NCBI GenBank assembly: GCA_012295275.1
Contig: CM022671.1
Coordinates: 11,105,678 to 11,169,677, forward strand
DNA: 64,000 nt
Reading direction: 5' to 3'
From: Chrysomallon squamiferum
Lineage: Eukaryota; Mollusca; Gastropoda; Neomphalida; Peltospiridae
Part shown: one piece after another, positions 1 to 12,495 of the stretch
How positions within the stretch are numbered: the stretch's first letter is position 1
How the letters are laid out: every line of letters begins with the position of its first letter
Program-made: the position numbers and the translations under genes
Notes under the pieces: generated by a model
The model's input: the letters and a program-made list of their open reading frames with translations, nothing else
Told to the model about the DNA's origin: nothing
The model's database searches: none

Positions 1-1304
1 AATTGTTGTATTTGAACTATTTCATTTAACGCCAACTCCCACATCCTCTACCACTAAATAATAAGAATACACGTATAAAATAAATAATTATCTTTGTAAT
101 ATAAATACTGTGTTTTGTTTTGGTGTTCGTAGTGGATACTTGATATTATATATAGTTTATATCTGTAGTATGCAAGTATTTGTATCATCGTCACAGTTTC
201 TTAATAGCACGGTCACCAAACGGCAAACCGAAGACAAGAAACGAGTCGTATTTTAACAGAGTCGTTAGCACGTGAAAGCTGACACGTCTTTTGCGCTGAG
301 CCACGTGACACCTTGACAGACTCAAGGTGAACAAAAATAATAAGTCTGCCTTCTCACTAATCAAATTTCCCACTGCTGTGGCTTCTTGTTGTCTGCAGAA
401 CTATTCCTGTTTCATGTTTTAACCATCAAACCCAGCGTTCCGCTCTTTATAACCTATTTTACACTAAGAAGCCAGGTTATTGTTTCTATCACGTGATAAC
501 AGCGCTGTAAGACAACAGCGGTGAGTCACATAAATCAGCAACAGTTTATTAATGTGTTATATCATCATCCATTCACAGTTTACATACAATAAGCATTAAC
601 TGCTTCACAAATAAAGCTATAAAACGGATATTTCAATATATATATATTTTTTTCCCTCGCTGTTTGCAGAAAATATACAAATTTATGTTTAAAAAGAAAG
701 AAAAACAAAATATAAAAACGAAAAAATAATAATAATAATAATAATAATAATATAGTTTGTTGTTGTTTCGGATTTTAATCGAAAACCCTTGCTTTGTTGT
801 TTCTGTACACAGTAAAAGTGCAGGAATTATCTCAACTGAAACGTACGAGGTGGAGTCTGTGGCGGTTCCAGCGTTTCTCCATGACAACAAGGGCACCAAA
901 ACATTATGAAAAGGCACTGTTAAAAAATTACACTTCTCAAAATCTGTTTATGTATACTGAGTTCTTGCTTCTGTCGGAATTGTTTTTATTTGCTGTTGCT
1001 GTCGTTTCGCACACACACGCACGCACGCACACACACACAAGCACATATACTATGTGTAAAATAAAAGATAACTGTTTATAAAGTAAATAAAATGTAAATA
1101 TAATGTAAATATCAACCACTTTGTAAATGTTGTAATTTCCCTCCATGAATTCATTACTCACAACGTCATCGTGTACAGATAATACAGGTCTGTACTCAGT
1201 GTACCATCCTGTGTACACCTTTACATAATAATAATAATACGACGACGACAGCAACAGCAGCAAAAATAATAATATACGTTTACCAGTAATTGCATAATAC
1301 TCAG

Positions 1305-1307
<3 letters not shown>
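1..1307. other. Non-coding, AT-rich left edge
   Basis: I see no supportable gene here. The short open frames lack codon structure, splice context or any recognisable domain. The stretch holds a small (AAT)n run near 725-752, a (CA)n run near 1011-1040, and three CACGTG E-box palindromes between 269 and 497, described separately. The remaining sequence is unique and unrecognised. Confidence 0.6.
269..497. promoter_or_regulatory. Cluster of three CACGTG E-boxes
   Basis: CACGTG occurs at 269-274, 302-307 (context GCCACGTGAC) and inside the 10-bp palindrome ATCACGTGAT at 488-497. CACGTG is the core bound by bHLH-ZIP factors of the Myc/Max, USF and MITF/TFE families. Regulatory activity is inferred from motif density only; no gene is visible next to the cluster, though one could lie left of the window. 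Confidence 0.3.
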
Positions 1308-1395
<88 letters not shown>

Positions 1396-1641
1396 ATCTC
1401 TCTCTCTGTCTGTCTCTCTCTCTCAGTCTCTGTCTCTCTTTTCTCTCTCTGTGTGTCTGTATGTCTGTCTCTCTCTCTGTCTCTATCTCTATCTCTCTGT
1501 CTGTCTCTCTATCTGTCTGTCTGTCACTCTCTCTCTCTCTCTCTCTCTATCTATCTCTCTCTGTCTCTATCTCTCTCTCTGTCTGTCTCTCTCTGTCTCT
1601 CTCTATCTTTCTCTGTCTGTCTCTCTCTCAGTCTCTGTCTC

Positions 1642-1717
<76 letters not shown>

Positions 1718-1724
1718 TCTCTCT
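1308..1724. repeat. (CT)n / (GA)n microsatellite, about 417 bp
   Basis: The tract is almost uninterrupted CT dinucleotide with pure blocks at both ends and a degenerate middle containing CTGT and CTAT variants. All three frames translate to Ser/Leu-rich ORFs, which are artefacts. This is the longest polypyrimidine tract in the window. Confidence 0.95.
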
Positions 1725-2076
1725 GTTAATATATGATCAGATATCTATTTAAAATATTTTCGACTTGCACATGCACACAAATATACACATACATATACAC
1801 TCATTATACTCACATCCCATGCATCCATAGAAAGCCTCTCCACCGAAGGACCGAACCTTCAACTAATGTTTTCTTCCAGTAATAAATAACAACTGCATTG
1901 TGAGCTTGTCATCGTATCAACAATTTATAGCATTGATTTTCCCTTCTTTTGAAACACAACTCAATAAACGTGAACTTTCGCTCGATGTGCACTTCACAAA
2001 CTGTTACCTCTGTTACTGTAGTGCAGTAAAGATCAAACCATGCATTTATTTATTTATTTATTCCACTTTAACTAAA

Positions 2077-2117
<41 letters not shown>

Positions 2118-2506
2118 TGTAAATACACCTATATACGCATATACTAGTATATATGTATATATATATATGTGTGTGCGTGTGTAATAATAATAATATAATA
2201 AAAAGAAATAAATACTGACATACTTACCTGCTTACCTATATAGTGCATATATTTTTAAAACATCCTTCAATATTGAGCAACTGTGTTTGCTTTTTGTTAA
2301 AAACCTTGACATTTTGAGTGAGAGGTGTGACAGAATCCAAGAGAATTGGTTTTATTCTGGTTCACAAATTCCTCGCCAGACCGGATAAACTAACAACACA
2401 AACATTACACAACAGTCTTCTCTTCTGTAGAAACGTGTCCTGATAAAACCTGCCCACATCCTATGTGTACCTCATTCAGATGCATGCAAATAAGTGCATA
2501 TATTTG

Positions 2507-2563
<57 letters not shown>

Positions 2564-2655
2564 ATGTATGTATGTATGCATGTATATATATATGTGTGTG
2601 TCTATGTGTGTTTATGTATGTGTGTATTTCATATGTGTTTTATGTATGTATTTTA

Positions 2656-2704
<49 letters not shown>

Positions 2705-3365
2705 ATAAAACTGAATTATGTATGTGAACATGCATGCATATATGTTTGTATGTGTATGCATGTGTGTGTGTATGTGTGTGCGTGTGTTTGTGTGTCACAT
2801 TCCCTGGTAAAGATCTTGTTATAAAGAGATAACAGAGGCACTGATGATCATGATAAACATCAGCAAACAAACAGCAATAACACAACGACAACAAAGATGA
2901 TGATGACGTGTATGCAAATTATGTCAAGATGTTTATCAAGCTTTATATATGTTTATTTCCGTTGTTCTTTTTCTCGTAGATACACTTATCACGGTTTATT
3001 CATACATTTAACTGAGTTAAATAATAAAACTGATAACCAGTACATTAACAGAAATTCCAAATGCATTAAATAAGGTTGGGTTCTGAAAGGTTGTGCGTTT
3101 AGGAGATCAAATCGCTTACAAAAACACTCCATGACTCAGTTTCTGCTTAACAAAATCTGTTTTGTTGGGGCGCTTCATTGAAAGCGCTGTTTTCGTTATC
3201 AAAGTGAACACGTTTGGTGATAGACGCAAAGAAAACAAACCGTTCCAGTCCTCCTTCACGCGTTTGAAGTCGTGTGGAACTAACCACAATATTCAGAGTA
3301 AGACGATACTTCAGTCTCAGCATTTCACAATGAACCGCTTGTCGGAGCCTAAGAGATATAGTCGT
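1725..3365. repeat. Intergenic sequence with (GT)n and (TA)n microsatellites
   Basis: No gene is seen. Simple repeats are (GT)n at 2081-2114, (TA)n at about 2510-2553 grading into (GTAT)n to 2610, and (TA)n at 2664-2692 flanked by GT-rich sequence to 2795. The ORFs over these blocks are Tyr/Ile/Cys/Val repeats with no coding value. Confidence 0.85.
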
Positions 3366-3369
3366 AAAA

Positions 3370-3397
3370 ATATAATAATAACAACAACAAAAATAAT

Positions 3398-3430
<33 letters not shown>

Positions 3431-3625
3431 AAATAATAAGCAACAACAACATCAACAATAACAACAACAACAACAACAATCATAGTAATAGCAACAATAA
3501 CAACAACAGTAATAATAATAACAACAACATCAACAATAACAATATCAACAACATCAATAATAGTAATAACAACAGTAACAACAACATCACCAAAAATGAC
3601 TACAACAACGCCAACAGCAACAACA
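3370..3625. repeat. (AAC)n trinucleotide array
   Basis: An imperfect ACA/AAC repeat of about 250 bp with AAT and AGT variants. It gives poly-Thr/Asn on one strand and poly-Leu/Cys on the other. It has no splice or start context. Confidence 0.9.
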
Positions 3626-4393
3626 TTTTAAGGGATCAGAGTTGATCATGATCTAACATTTTAATGGCAAGTTTAACTGATAATGATTTGCTTTCAACAA
3701 CGCTGGCTATTTCATATTTTTTTATGATTATTTATTTATTTGATCGTTGTTTAAAAAGAAATTCCAATAAAATGTGTGTGTGTGTGTGTGTGCGTGTGTG
3801 TTTGTAGATATAGATATAGATATGTACACGTACGCCTACATGTTTTTTTTTTTTTTTTTTATCTCGTTCGTGTAAGTTTATGCTAATACTTCACATACAC
3901 AGCATGGAAGTTTTGTGTTTCTGGACAGAACTGGAATAAACATAAATGCTGACACTGCGGATTCCAAGCACAACATTATTGCATGCATGTTTCTCTTAAA
4001 GGTATTAATTTTTTGACATAATTATAGCACTAAATAAAAAATAAATAAATAAATAAATAAATAATAATCATAATAATAATAATAATAATACATGCGCTTA
4101 ATCGAGGATATCTGAATGCGGTTTTTGGCTTTAAATGTCAGATATCATTTTCCTGGACAAAGGAACTTCTTTTCAGGCGACAGGATGAAACAATTATTAT
4201 TATTCATACTTGGGAAAATACAAATTAGCGTATCCAGCTTGACAGGAGCAGTGGTCAGTACGGGTCAGTGCCCATAAAACAAGATTATGTGGTCAGTGAG
4301 AAGTTGATATAATTCTGTTAGAGACAGAACAGACGAAGTAGCAGAGACTCTGAACTGCGCTGCCCCAGAGGAAGGAGGCTGCCCGCTCCCGCC
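3626..4393. other. Non-coding, short microsatellites
   Basis: No gene is seen. There is a (GT)n run at about 3774-3803, a T20 run near 3842-3862, and an (AAAT)n/(AAT)n block at about 4031-4091. The rest is unrecognised single-copy sequence. Confidence 0.6.
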
Positions 4394-5050
4394 CACAGTT
4401 CTGTTTATAATGAAACATCTACAACAGTCACAGTGACGTCCACTGCTGATCTGTTTATAATGAAACATCTACAGCAGTCACAGTGACGTCCACTGCTGAT
4501 CACAGTTCTGTTTATAATAAAACATCTACAACAGTCACAGTGACGTCCACTGCTGATCTGTTTATAATGAAACATCTACAACAGTCACAGTGACGTCCAC
4601 TGCTGATCTGTTTATAATGAAACATCTACAACAGTCACAGTGACGTCCACTGCTAATCACAGTTCTGTTTATAATGAAACATCTACAACAGTCACAGTGA
4701 CGTCCACTGCTAATCACAGTTCTGTTTATAATGAAACATCTACAACAGTCACAGTGACGACGTCCACTGCTAATCACAGTTCTGTTTATAATGAAACATC
4801 TACAACAGCCACAGTGACGACGTCCACTGCTAATCACAGTTCTGTTTATAATGAAACATCTACAACAGTCACAGTGACGTCCACTGCTGATCTGTTTATA
4901 ATGAAACATCTACAACAGTCACAGTGACGTCCACTGCTGATCACAGTTCTGTTTATAAAGAAACATCTACAACAGTCACAGTGACGTCCATTGCTAATCA
5001 CAGTTCTGTTTATAATGAAACATCTACAACAGTCACAGTGACGACGTCTT
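4394..5050. repeat. Minisatellite, about 12 units of 50-60 bp with a CRE-like core
   Basis: About 12 near-identical head-to-tail units begin with (CACAGTT)CTGTTTATAATG and end in CAGTGACGTCCACTGCT(G/A)AT. Three length classes are visible: 50 bp (lacking the 7-bp CACAGTT), 57 bp, and 60 bp (with a GAC insertion giving GTGACGACGTCC). Each unit carries TGACGTCC, one base from the palindromic CRE TGACGTCA. The 57- and 60-bp units preserve a reading frame, but the 50-bp units break it, so I treat the array as non-coding DNA. Confidence 0.93.
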
Positions 5051-5205
5051 CTGTCTGAAATCCTTACTCTCCCCGGAGTGTGAAACTGTGAGAAACAATT
5101 TAAACAGATTTTAATAAATTGTTAGAACGAATCAGTTAGCCAGTAATAAAAGGGTAATATATATTTTTACATGTACCCAAAGAAACATACTGAATAATAA
5201 TAATA

Positions 5206-5248
<43 letters not shown>

Positions 5249-6180
5249 TAATGAGATGATGATAATTACAGCAATAATAATAATGATGATGACCATCATG
5301 ATAATAATAAAGATGACGATAACGATAGTAATAATAATATAAACATTTTATAAAAACACATCAGAAGAAGAAAAAAAATATATGAAGATGTTCTTAAAGA
5401 ATAAAAAGAAACGAGGAAGAAGAAGAAAAAATTAAACTGCCATAAACGTATTTTTTAAAAATAAATGATACCTAAGAGGTCTGTGAAAAAAGACACATAC
5501 TAAAAAAATGGAGTTAACTGCGAACATTTTGACAAGAATGTTTAAAGGTCTTCAAATTAGTGAATGAAACTGGAAAGACAAAATAACCTAGATGATTATG
5601 TGACTTATTTCCACACAGACATGTGATCAAGAAACATGACAAAATTAATGAAAAAGAAGATTTAAAGATAAAAACGGCCTATTTTGTCATTTCGCACCAA
5701 AGGATATAGAAAATTATATATGGTTTTTTTAAAGGATGATAAAATACTGTGCAACTACAAATAACCTTATAATTAAATTCTAAAATGGAAAAGAAATTTT
5801 TATGGAACGTGTGCCTGTATTTTAATTTGTTAATATATTTAGTGTATATTACACACACACATACACACACACATATAGATATATAATTAGGAATAACACT
5901 GGGTTGAAAATGGTATTTGATACGAACTTGTGGAAGATATAGTATATTATTCGTTGACCGCTTGTAACTTTCAAATATCTTTTCTTGAGAGTACAGGAGA
6001 TCACATTTTGTCAGGTTTCTTTCTCCTCTGTGCGTGAATGCGAATGTGGTCAGCTCACTCTCTCGGACATCTGCCGGTTTGTTTCATTCGTATCTTGCAA
6101 ACATCTCAATTGATAACTTTGCTCAAATAATAATGTCCTGTGCAAAAGGGTCATAATTATATGTCTCAGAATGTTACAGT
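5051..6180. other. Non-coding with (AAT)n array
   Basis: No gene is seen. An imperfect (AAT)n/(GAT)n block occupies 5193-5340 and a short (CA)n block lies near 5852-5874. The remainder is unrecognised. Confidence 0.6.
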
Positions 6181-6185
6181 TATTA

Positions 6186-6423
6186 TGTGTATGTACGTGT
6201 GTATGTGTGTGTGTTTGCATGTGTCTGTGTCTGAGTGCATGTGTGTGTGTATGTGTGAGTGTGTGTGAAACCTGTATATGTGTGTGTGTTTGCGTGTGTA
6301 TGTATGTGTGGGTATGTGCATGTGTGTCTGTTTATGTGTGTGTGTATGTGTGCTTGTATAATATGTATGTGTGTGTATTTGTGTATATATGCGTGTGTAT
6401 GTGTCTGTGAATCTGTGTGTGTG
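6186..6423. repeat. Imperfect (GT)n tract, about 240 bp
   Basis: GT-rich sequence with frequent TATG, TCTG and TTTG interruptions. The Cys/Val ORFs on one strand and His/Thr ORFs on the other are translations of the repeat. Confidence 0.9.
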
Positions 6424-9400
6424 GTACATTCGAATGTTTACAAAGTCATACAAAAAAAAACGTTAAGAAAGCAGAAAGCCATGGGGGTCACGTGATTTCG
6501 GAGGGTTCAAGTGTCGCCTGGCTCAGCTGAAAACAACTGATGTCTATCGATTCAGCGAGGAGAAAACTCGGTGACCTCAACTTTTCACAGTCGCTGACCC
6601 AGATCAGAGTGTGAGTGTTAGGGTGGACACGTAGACAGGAGGGGGTCTCTCACTTAAAATGTCCACAAAGAAACGACTGTACATTTTCTAGCAACGATTA
6701 TCAATTATCTTGTATAATTACAGCATTAAATATACCACGATAAAGTTACATGATTCTCTGCAACTTTTCAAAAGAAAAAAAACGTTATCATCATTGTTGT
6801 CTTTTCCTTCCTGATCTGTAATAATCAGACATGTACAGTGCAACATCCAGTTTACTGTACCCTTCCTCTTTGTTCATCGTTTTAAAACAAATCGGAGGAC
6901 GTTTTGATTGCCTATTATAATATTATGTGCTTGATAAAAGAATGTTAAATTAATATCATTAGGTTTTGCAACAAGTTGCTTTTTGGTTTGAGCAAAGATG
7001 CCGCAGACAGTCTGTAATATCAGCAGTTGTTTTTCATGACGCTGCCCCATCCACCTTTGCTTTCAGTTAATCTATCCTCACATCCCTTCTACCCACCTAA
7101 AACTTCTAAATCCACACCTAACAACAGTCTCCCGCAAAGCCCTGAGTAACATCGCCACAAGTGTAATATCTGAACAATAGATCTGTACAATACAAAGCAG
7201 TTTAAGGCAGTTCATGGCGGTTTGCACAATTTTATTTTTGTTTAATAAACAAGGCTTGTATCAACATGTAAAATATGTTTATTTAATAAGTTCAGTTTAA
7301 TATGCTCTGTTAGAGAAAATATCGTTTATAAAAGAATTTCATATGATATTATCCAGAAAGTACACACAGTTATTGGTTGTCACTTGTTATGTAAGCTTAT
7401 GACAACAAAACACGTTACAAGAATGTATCATTTAACAAAAACAAAGGTTGTTGTTAACACTAAATACCGACAGGCAATAAATAATATCTGTCATTTTGTT
7501 TACCATCAGAAAGACACAATCTGTCAATCCTTCTGGCTTCAATAACTGAGGCTAGACTGTGAATGAGTCAGTAAGTTCTGACAGTGATTAAGTTCAGTCA
7601 ACCACCTTCTCTTATACTTTTATTATTATATTTTCCAATTATCGGCTAATTCATAATTAAAACTGTTGAAGCAACAATAATTTTAAAGCGACAACCAGAG
7701 ACAATCAATGCATGAGTCTTTCACTGAATATAATCATTTAATACTGAATGCAGAACGCTGTGGTCTAATATGGTTTTTATTAGTCTAGGATCTTTCTCAC
7801 ATTTTGGCCATATCGACTAACTTTTTCATTTTTAGGAAATAACAGTGAAAATATGAAAATCAATAACGTTTTAAAAATCATTTATTTGTTAGCTCATTAT
7901 TGTAACACTTCAAATGACCAATACACAATTTTAAACGTTAGGCTGACACCATTTCAAGCTCTGGCTGACAAGTGCATCTATTTAGCACAAAACAGATGAA
8001 AGTCATCGACAGTTTCATATATATTACGGAAAGCAAAAGACTGAATATTTTGCATTCAGTGGAGTATGTACAGAGTGGAGAGCACACTCAAAGTCATCTG
8101 TTAGCGCAGAAGCATCACAAACCTGCTTCCTCTGATACACGAAGCATTATTTCTCACGTAGTTCCTGCTTTTCGCTGAAGCGGAATAACTGGGTTTTTTA
8201 AAGACACTAAAGTTAGCCAACTGACTCATTCTGCAGATTTCAAACAGCAGTTAAACGGGTGTTAAGATATAGAAACTGCAGTCTCATTAATGATAGCAAA
8301 ATATAAATCACACACTCTAGTCTACTTCGAATTGATATAATTTTGTAATAACAAGGATGTACTTTGCAGCAGTGAATTGCAATTACACTAAATACAGGAA
8401 AACTGAAATCCAGTTAACTAAACACATTGTTGTATGGTGAGATGTTCCTCATCTGACTATTTATGTTTTGATACAATGGAAAAAGGAAAAGAATGTGCAG
8501 GCCGAAATATCCTCCTTTGAATAAAGGACCGGTCAAAAAGTCCTAGGTCCAAACCTACATTCATCTTTAATTTTATATCTCACATCCATTTTGAGTATTT
8601 CTCTTTTCTATACAGAGATATTGACTTTCTTTTCAGTCAGAAGATGCTTATGAAATATTTTTTATTGTTAATGTGTTCACTGTAATGCCATTTACAGAAC
8701 TACCATAGAGTCTGAATATTTAGACATTTATATCCTCTTAGTGTTATGTTAATGCTTGTCCAAATTCATAACAACAATATTATACTACTACTACTACTAC
8801 TACTACTAATAATAATGATGATGATGATGATGATGTTGATGACTATGATGATGATGATGATGTGAGAAGTAGATGATGAATGTAAGATAGGTGTATACTC
8901 GTTTTTAAATTAACAGCTATCTTATGTCAGGCTTTTATAGTTCGAATAACATTTGTACAGTTCCTATCTGCTAATCTGCAGTGATCTTTTCTTTCCAGTG
9001 ACCTTCATAACAATGGTAACAAAATCCGTAAGAATACGTCACTAGTTTTGAAATAGATGTCATAAAGTATTGATTGGAAATTGAAAATAATTTAGTCAAA
9101 CGAATGAGCTTATCTTTGTAAAACCTGTTACGTATTAAAATCAGACAATGCTGGATTCGCTTTGTTCAGGATCAGATGAAATATTAATTCTTAAAGATTA
9201 GTCTTTGTTTTCTCCGTAGATGAATATTTAAATTTTGTTTTATTATTATGCCGTGAACCGGTGAACGTTTGCGTTGTGAGAAATAGTCTGATATTGTTTT
9301 ATATACAACTGTAGGATTGCATTAACTTTCACGTGTCAGTCTCAATGTATGATACTGTCTCTTTCTATCTTTCTTACGTATATTTTGTGTAAGATTAGAT

Positions 9401-9438
9401 GTATGTCTGTCATTTTAAGTACTAGTCGGATATTATTT
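6424..9438. other. About 3 kb of single-copy non-coding sequence
   Basis: No gene is recognised on either strand. A TCACGTGA palindrome sits at 6488-6495 within a locally GC-richer patch (6480-6650). A (CTA)n/(ATG)n trinucleotide block lies at 8784-8863. A 68-codon open frame at 7972-8178 has no homology I recognise and no splice context; I do not call it. Confidence 0.55.
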
Positions 9439-9538
9439 ACACATACGCACACACACAGACACACAAAGTGAGATATATACGTGTATCTAACTGTACGAGT
9501 GTGTTTGTGTTTATGTCTGTTTTATACAGTGTGCGTAT

Positions 9539-9622
9539 TTGTGTGTTTGTGTGTGTGTGTGTGTGTTTGCATATATGTGTGTGTGTGTTTGTGTGTGCGT
9601 GCGTGTGTGTGTGTGTGTGTGC
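9539..9622. repeat. (GT)n microsatellite
   Basis: GT dinucleotide tract with a few TTTG and GCGT interruptions, inside a wider GT-rich zone starting near 9440. Confidence 0.9.
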
Positions 9623-9748
9623 CCTGATAGGTGAGGGCGTACACAGATAAACAGTTTTTTTTTGTATGTTTAAGGTGCTCCTAATTAGGATGCGTTTAAT
9701 CAGATATGCCACGCCCTGGAGCTTTGCTCAAAATTGTCTGTGACCCCA

Positions 9749-12495
9749 TATAGCTGTGTTTTTATATCTCTGTGTTTTTAAAACTCTGTATCTAGCTGTG
9801 TTTTTATATCTCTGTGTTTTTAAAACTCTGTATCTAGCTGTGTTTTTATACCTCTCTATCTAGCTGTGTCTTTATACCTCTGTATTTAGCTGTGTTTTTA
9901 AAGCTTTGTATTTAGCTGTGTTTTTATACCTCTGTATTTAGCTGTGTTTTTATATCTCTGTATGTAGCTGTGTTTTTAAAGCTCTGTATTTAGCTGTGTT
10001 TTTATACCTCTGTGTGTAGGTGTATTTTTATACCTCTGTATTTAGCTGTGTTTTTATACCTCTGTGTGTAGCTGTGTTTTTAAAGCTCTGTATTTAGCTG
10101 TGTTTTTATACCTCTATGTGTAGGTGTATTTTTATACCTCTGTATTTAGCTGCGCTTTTATACCTCTCTGTGGAGCTGTGTTTTTATACCTCTGTATGTA
10201 GCTGTGCTTTTATAGTTCTATTTGTAGCTGTGTTTATATATCTCCGTATGTAGCCGTGTTTTTATACTTCTGGGGTGTAGCTGTGTTTTTGTACTTCTGT
10301 ATGTAGCTGTATTTATATATCTCAATATGTAGCTGTTCTTTTAAAGCTCTGTGTGTAGCTGTGTTTTTATACCTCTGTGTGTAGCTGTGTTTTTATACCT
10401 CTGTGTGTAGCTGTGTTTATATATATCTGTATATAGCTGTGTTTTTAAAGCTCTGTATATAGCTGTGTTTTATACTTCTGTATGTAGCTGTGTTTTGTTT
10501 ATATACCTCTGTATATAGCTGTTTTTTGAAGCTCTGTGTTTTTATACCTCTGTATTTAGGTGTGTTTTTAAACATCTGTTTATAGCTGTTTTTATACCTC
10601 TGTTATTAGGTGTGTTTTTAAACATCTGTTTATAGCTGTGTTTTTATACCTCTGTATATAGCTGTGTTTTTATACGTCTGTATTTAGCTGTATTTTTTAT
10701 ACCTCTGTATTTAGCTGTGTTTTTATACCTCTATTTATCAGCTGTGTTTTTTTTTATACCTTTTATCAGGTATATAGCTGTGTTTTATTTAGCTGTGTTT
10801 TTATACCTGTATATAGCTGTGTATATAGCTGTGTTTTTATACATCTGTTTATAGCTGTGTTTTTATACCTCTGTATTTAGCTGTATAGCTGTGTTTTATA
10901 CCTCTGTATTTGCTGTGTTTTTTATACCTCTGTTTAGCTGTGTTTTTTAGCTGTGTGTGTTTTTATACCTCTGTATATAGCTGTGTTTTTATACCTCTGT
11001 TTATATAGTATGTGTGTTTTTTTATACCTCTGTATTTAGCTGTATTTTTTATCTCACCTGTTCTTTTAAAGCTCTGTGTGTAGCTGTGTTTTTATACCTG
11101 TGTGTTGTTTTTATACCTCTGTGTGTAGCTGTGTTTATATATATGTATTTAGCTGTGTTTTTTATACCTGTATATAGCTGTGTTTTTTATTTAGCTGTGT
11201 TTTATACCTCTGTATTTAGCTGTTTTTTATACCTGTGTTTTTACCTCTGTATTTGTGTTTTTAAACATCTGTTTATAGCTGTTTTTTAGCTGTTATTAGG
11301 TGTGTTTTTAAACATCTGTTTGTATTTAGCTGTGTTTTTTATACCTGTATTTTAGCTGTGTATTTAGCTGTGTTTTTATACCTCTGTATTTAGCTGTGTT
11401 TTTATACCTCTGTATATAGCTGTGTTTTTATACCTCTGTATATAGCTGTGTTTTTATACCTCTGTTATATCTGTGTTTTTATACCTCTGTATCTGCTGTG
11501 TTTTTATACCTCTGTATTTTGTGTTTTTATACCTCTGTATTTAGCTGTGTTTTTATACCTCTGTGTTTTATATTTAGCTGTGTTTTTATACCTCTGTGTT
11601 TTATACCTCTGTATTTAGCTGTGTTTTTATACCTCTGTATTTAGCTGTGTTTTTATACCTCTGTATTTAGCTGTGTTTTTATACCTCTGTTATTTAGTGT
11701 GTTTTTATACCTCTGTATTTAGCTGTGTTTTTATACCTCTGTATTTTTACCTCTGTATTTAGCTGTGTGTTTTATACCTCTGTATTTAGCTGTGTTTTAT
11801 ACCTCTGTATTTAGCTGTGTTTTTATACCTCTGTATTTAGCTGTGTTTTTATACCTCTGTATTTAGCTGTTTTTATACCTCTGTATTTGCTGTGTTTTTA
11901 TACCTCTGTATTATAGCTGTGTTTTATACCTCTGTATTTAGCTGTGTGTTTTTATACCTCTGTTTTATAGCTGTATTTTTTATACCTCTGTATTTAGCTG
12001 TGTTTTTATACCTCTGTATTTAGCTGTGTTTTTATACCTCTGTATTTAGCTGTGTTTTTTATACCTCTGTATTTAGCTGTGTTTTTATACCTCTGTATTT
12101 AGCTGTGTTTTTATACCTCTGTATTTAGCTGTGTTTTTATACCTGTATTTAGCTGGCTGTGTTTTATACCTCTGTATTTAGCTGTGTTTTTATACCTCTG
12201 TATTTAGCTGTGTTTTTATACCTCTGTATTTAGCTGTGTTTTTATACCTCTGTATTTAGCTGTGTTTTTATACCTCTGTATTTAGCTGTGTTTTTTATAC
12301 CTGTGTATTTAGCTGTGTTTTTATACCTCTGTATTTAGCTGTGCTGTGTTTTTATACCTCTGTATTTAGCTGTGTTTTTTATACCTGTATGTGTTTTTAT
12401 ACCTCTGTATTTAGCTGTGTTTTTTATACCTGTGTATTTAGCTGTGTTTCTATACCTCTGTATATAGCTGTGTTTTTAAAACTCTGTTATCAGGT
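9749..12495. repeat. 26-bp minisatellite array, about 2.75 kb
   Basis: Head-to-tail repeats of AGCTGTGTTTTTATACCTCT followed by GTATTT, period 26 bp, roughly 100 copies. The left third (to about 10,700) is divergent, with variants such as GTGTGTAGG and AAAGCTCTG. The middle (10,700-11,600) is fragmented with many partial units. The right part (11,600-12,440) is highly homogeneous. Because 26 is not a multiple of 3, only short FYTSVFSCVF-type ORFs appear. This is the largest single repeat in the window. Confidence 0.95.

Noticed and set aside
1290-1752. Overlapping Ser/Leu ORFs of 92-148 codons
   Set aside because: They are translations of the (CT)n array in three frames; no coding signal.
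4562-4927. Repetitive Thr/Ser-rich ORF (plus strand) with N-x-S/T sequons and a Cys-rich ORF (minus strand), suggestive of a mucin-like or secreted repeat protein
   Set aside because: The frame stays open only because 57- and 60-bp units are multiples of three. The 50-bp units interrupt it, and there is no signal peptide, splice context or unique flanking coding sequence.
7972-8178. 68-codon ORF of non-repetitive composition
   Set aside because: No recognisable domain, no splice or promoter context, and a length expected by chance in 3 kb of sequence.
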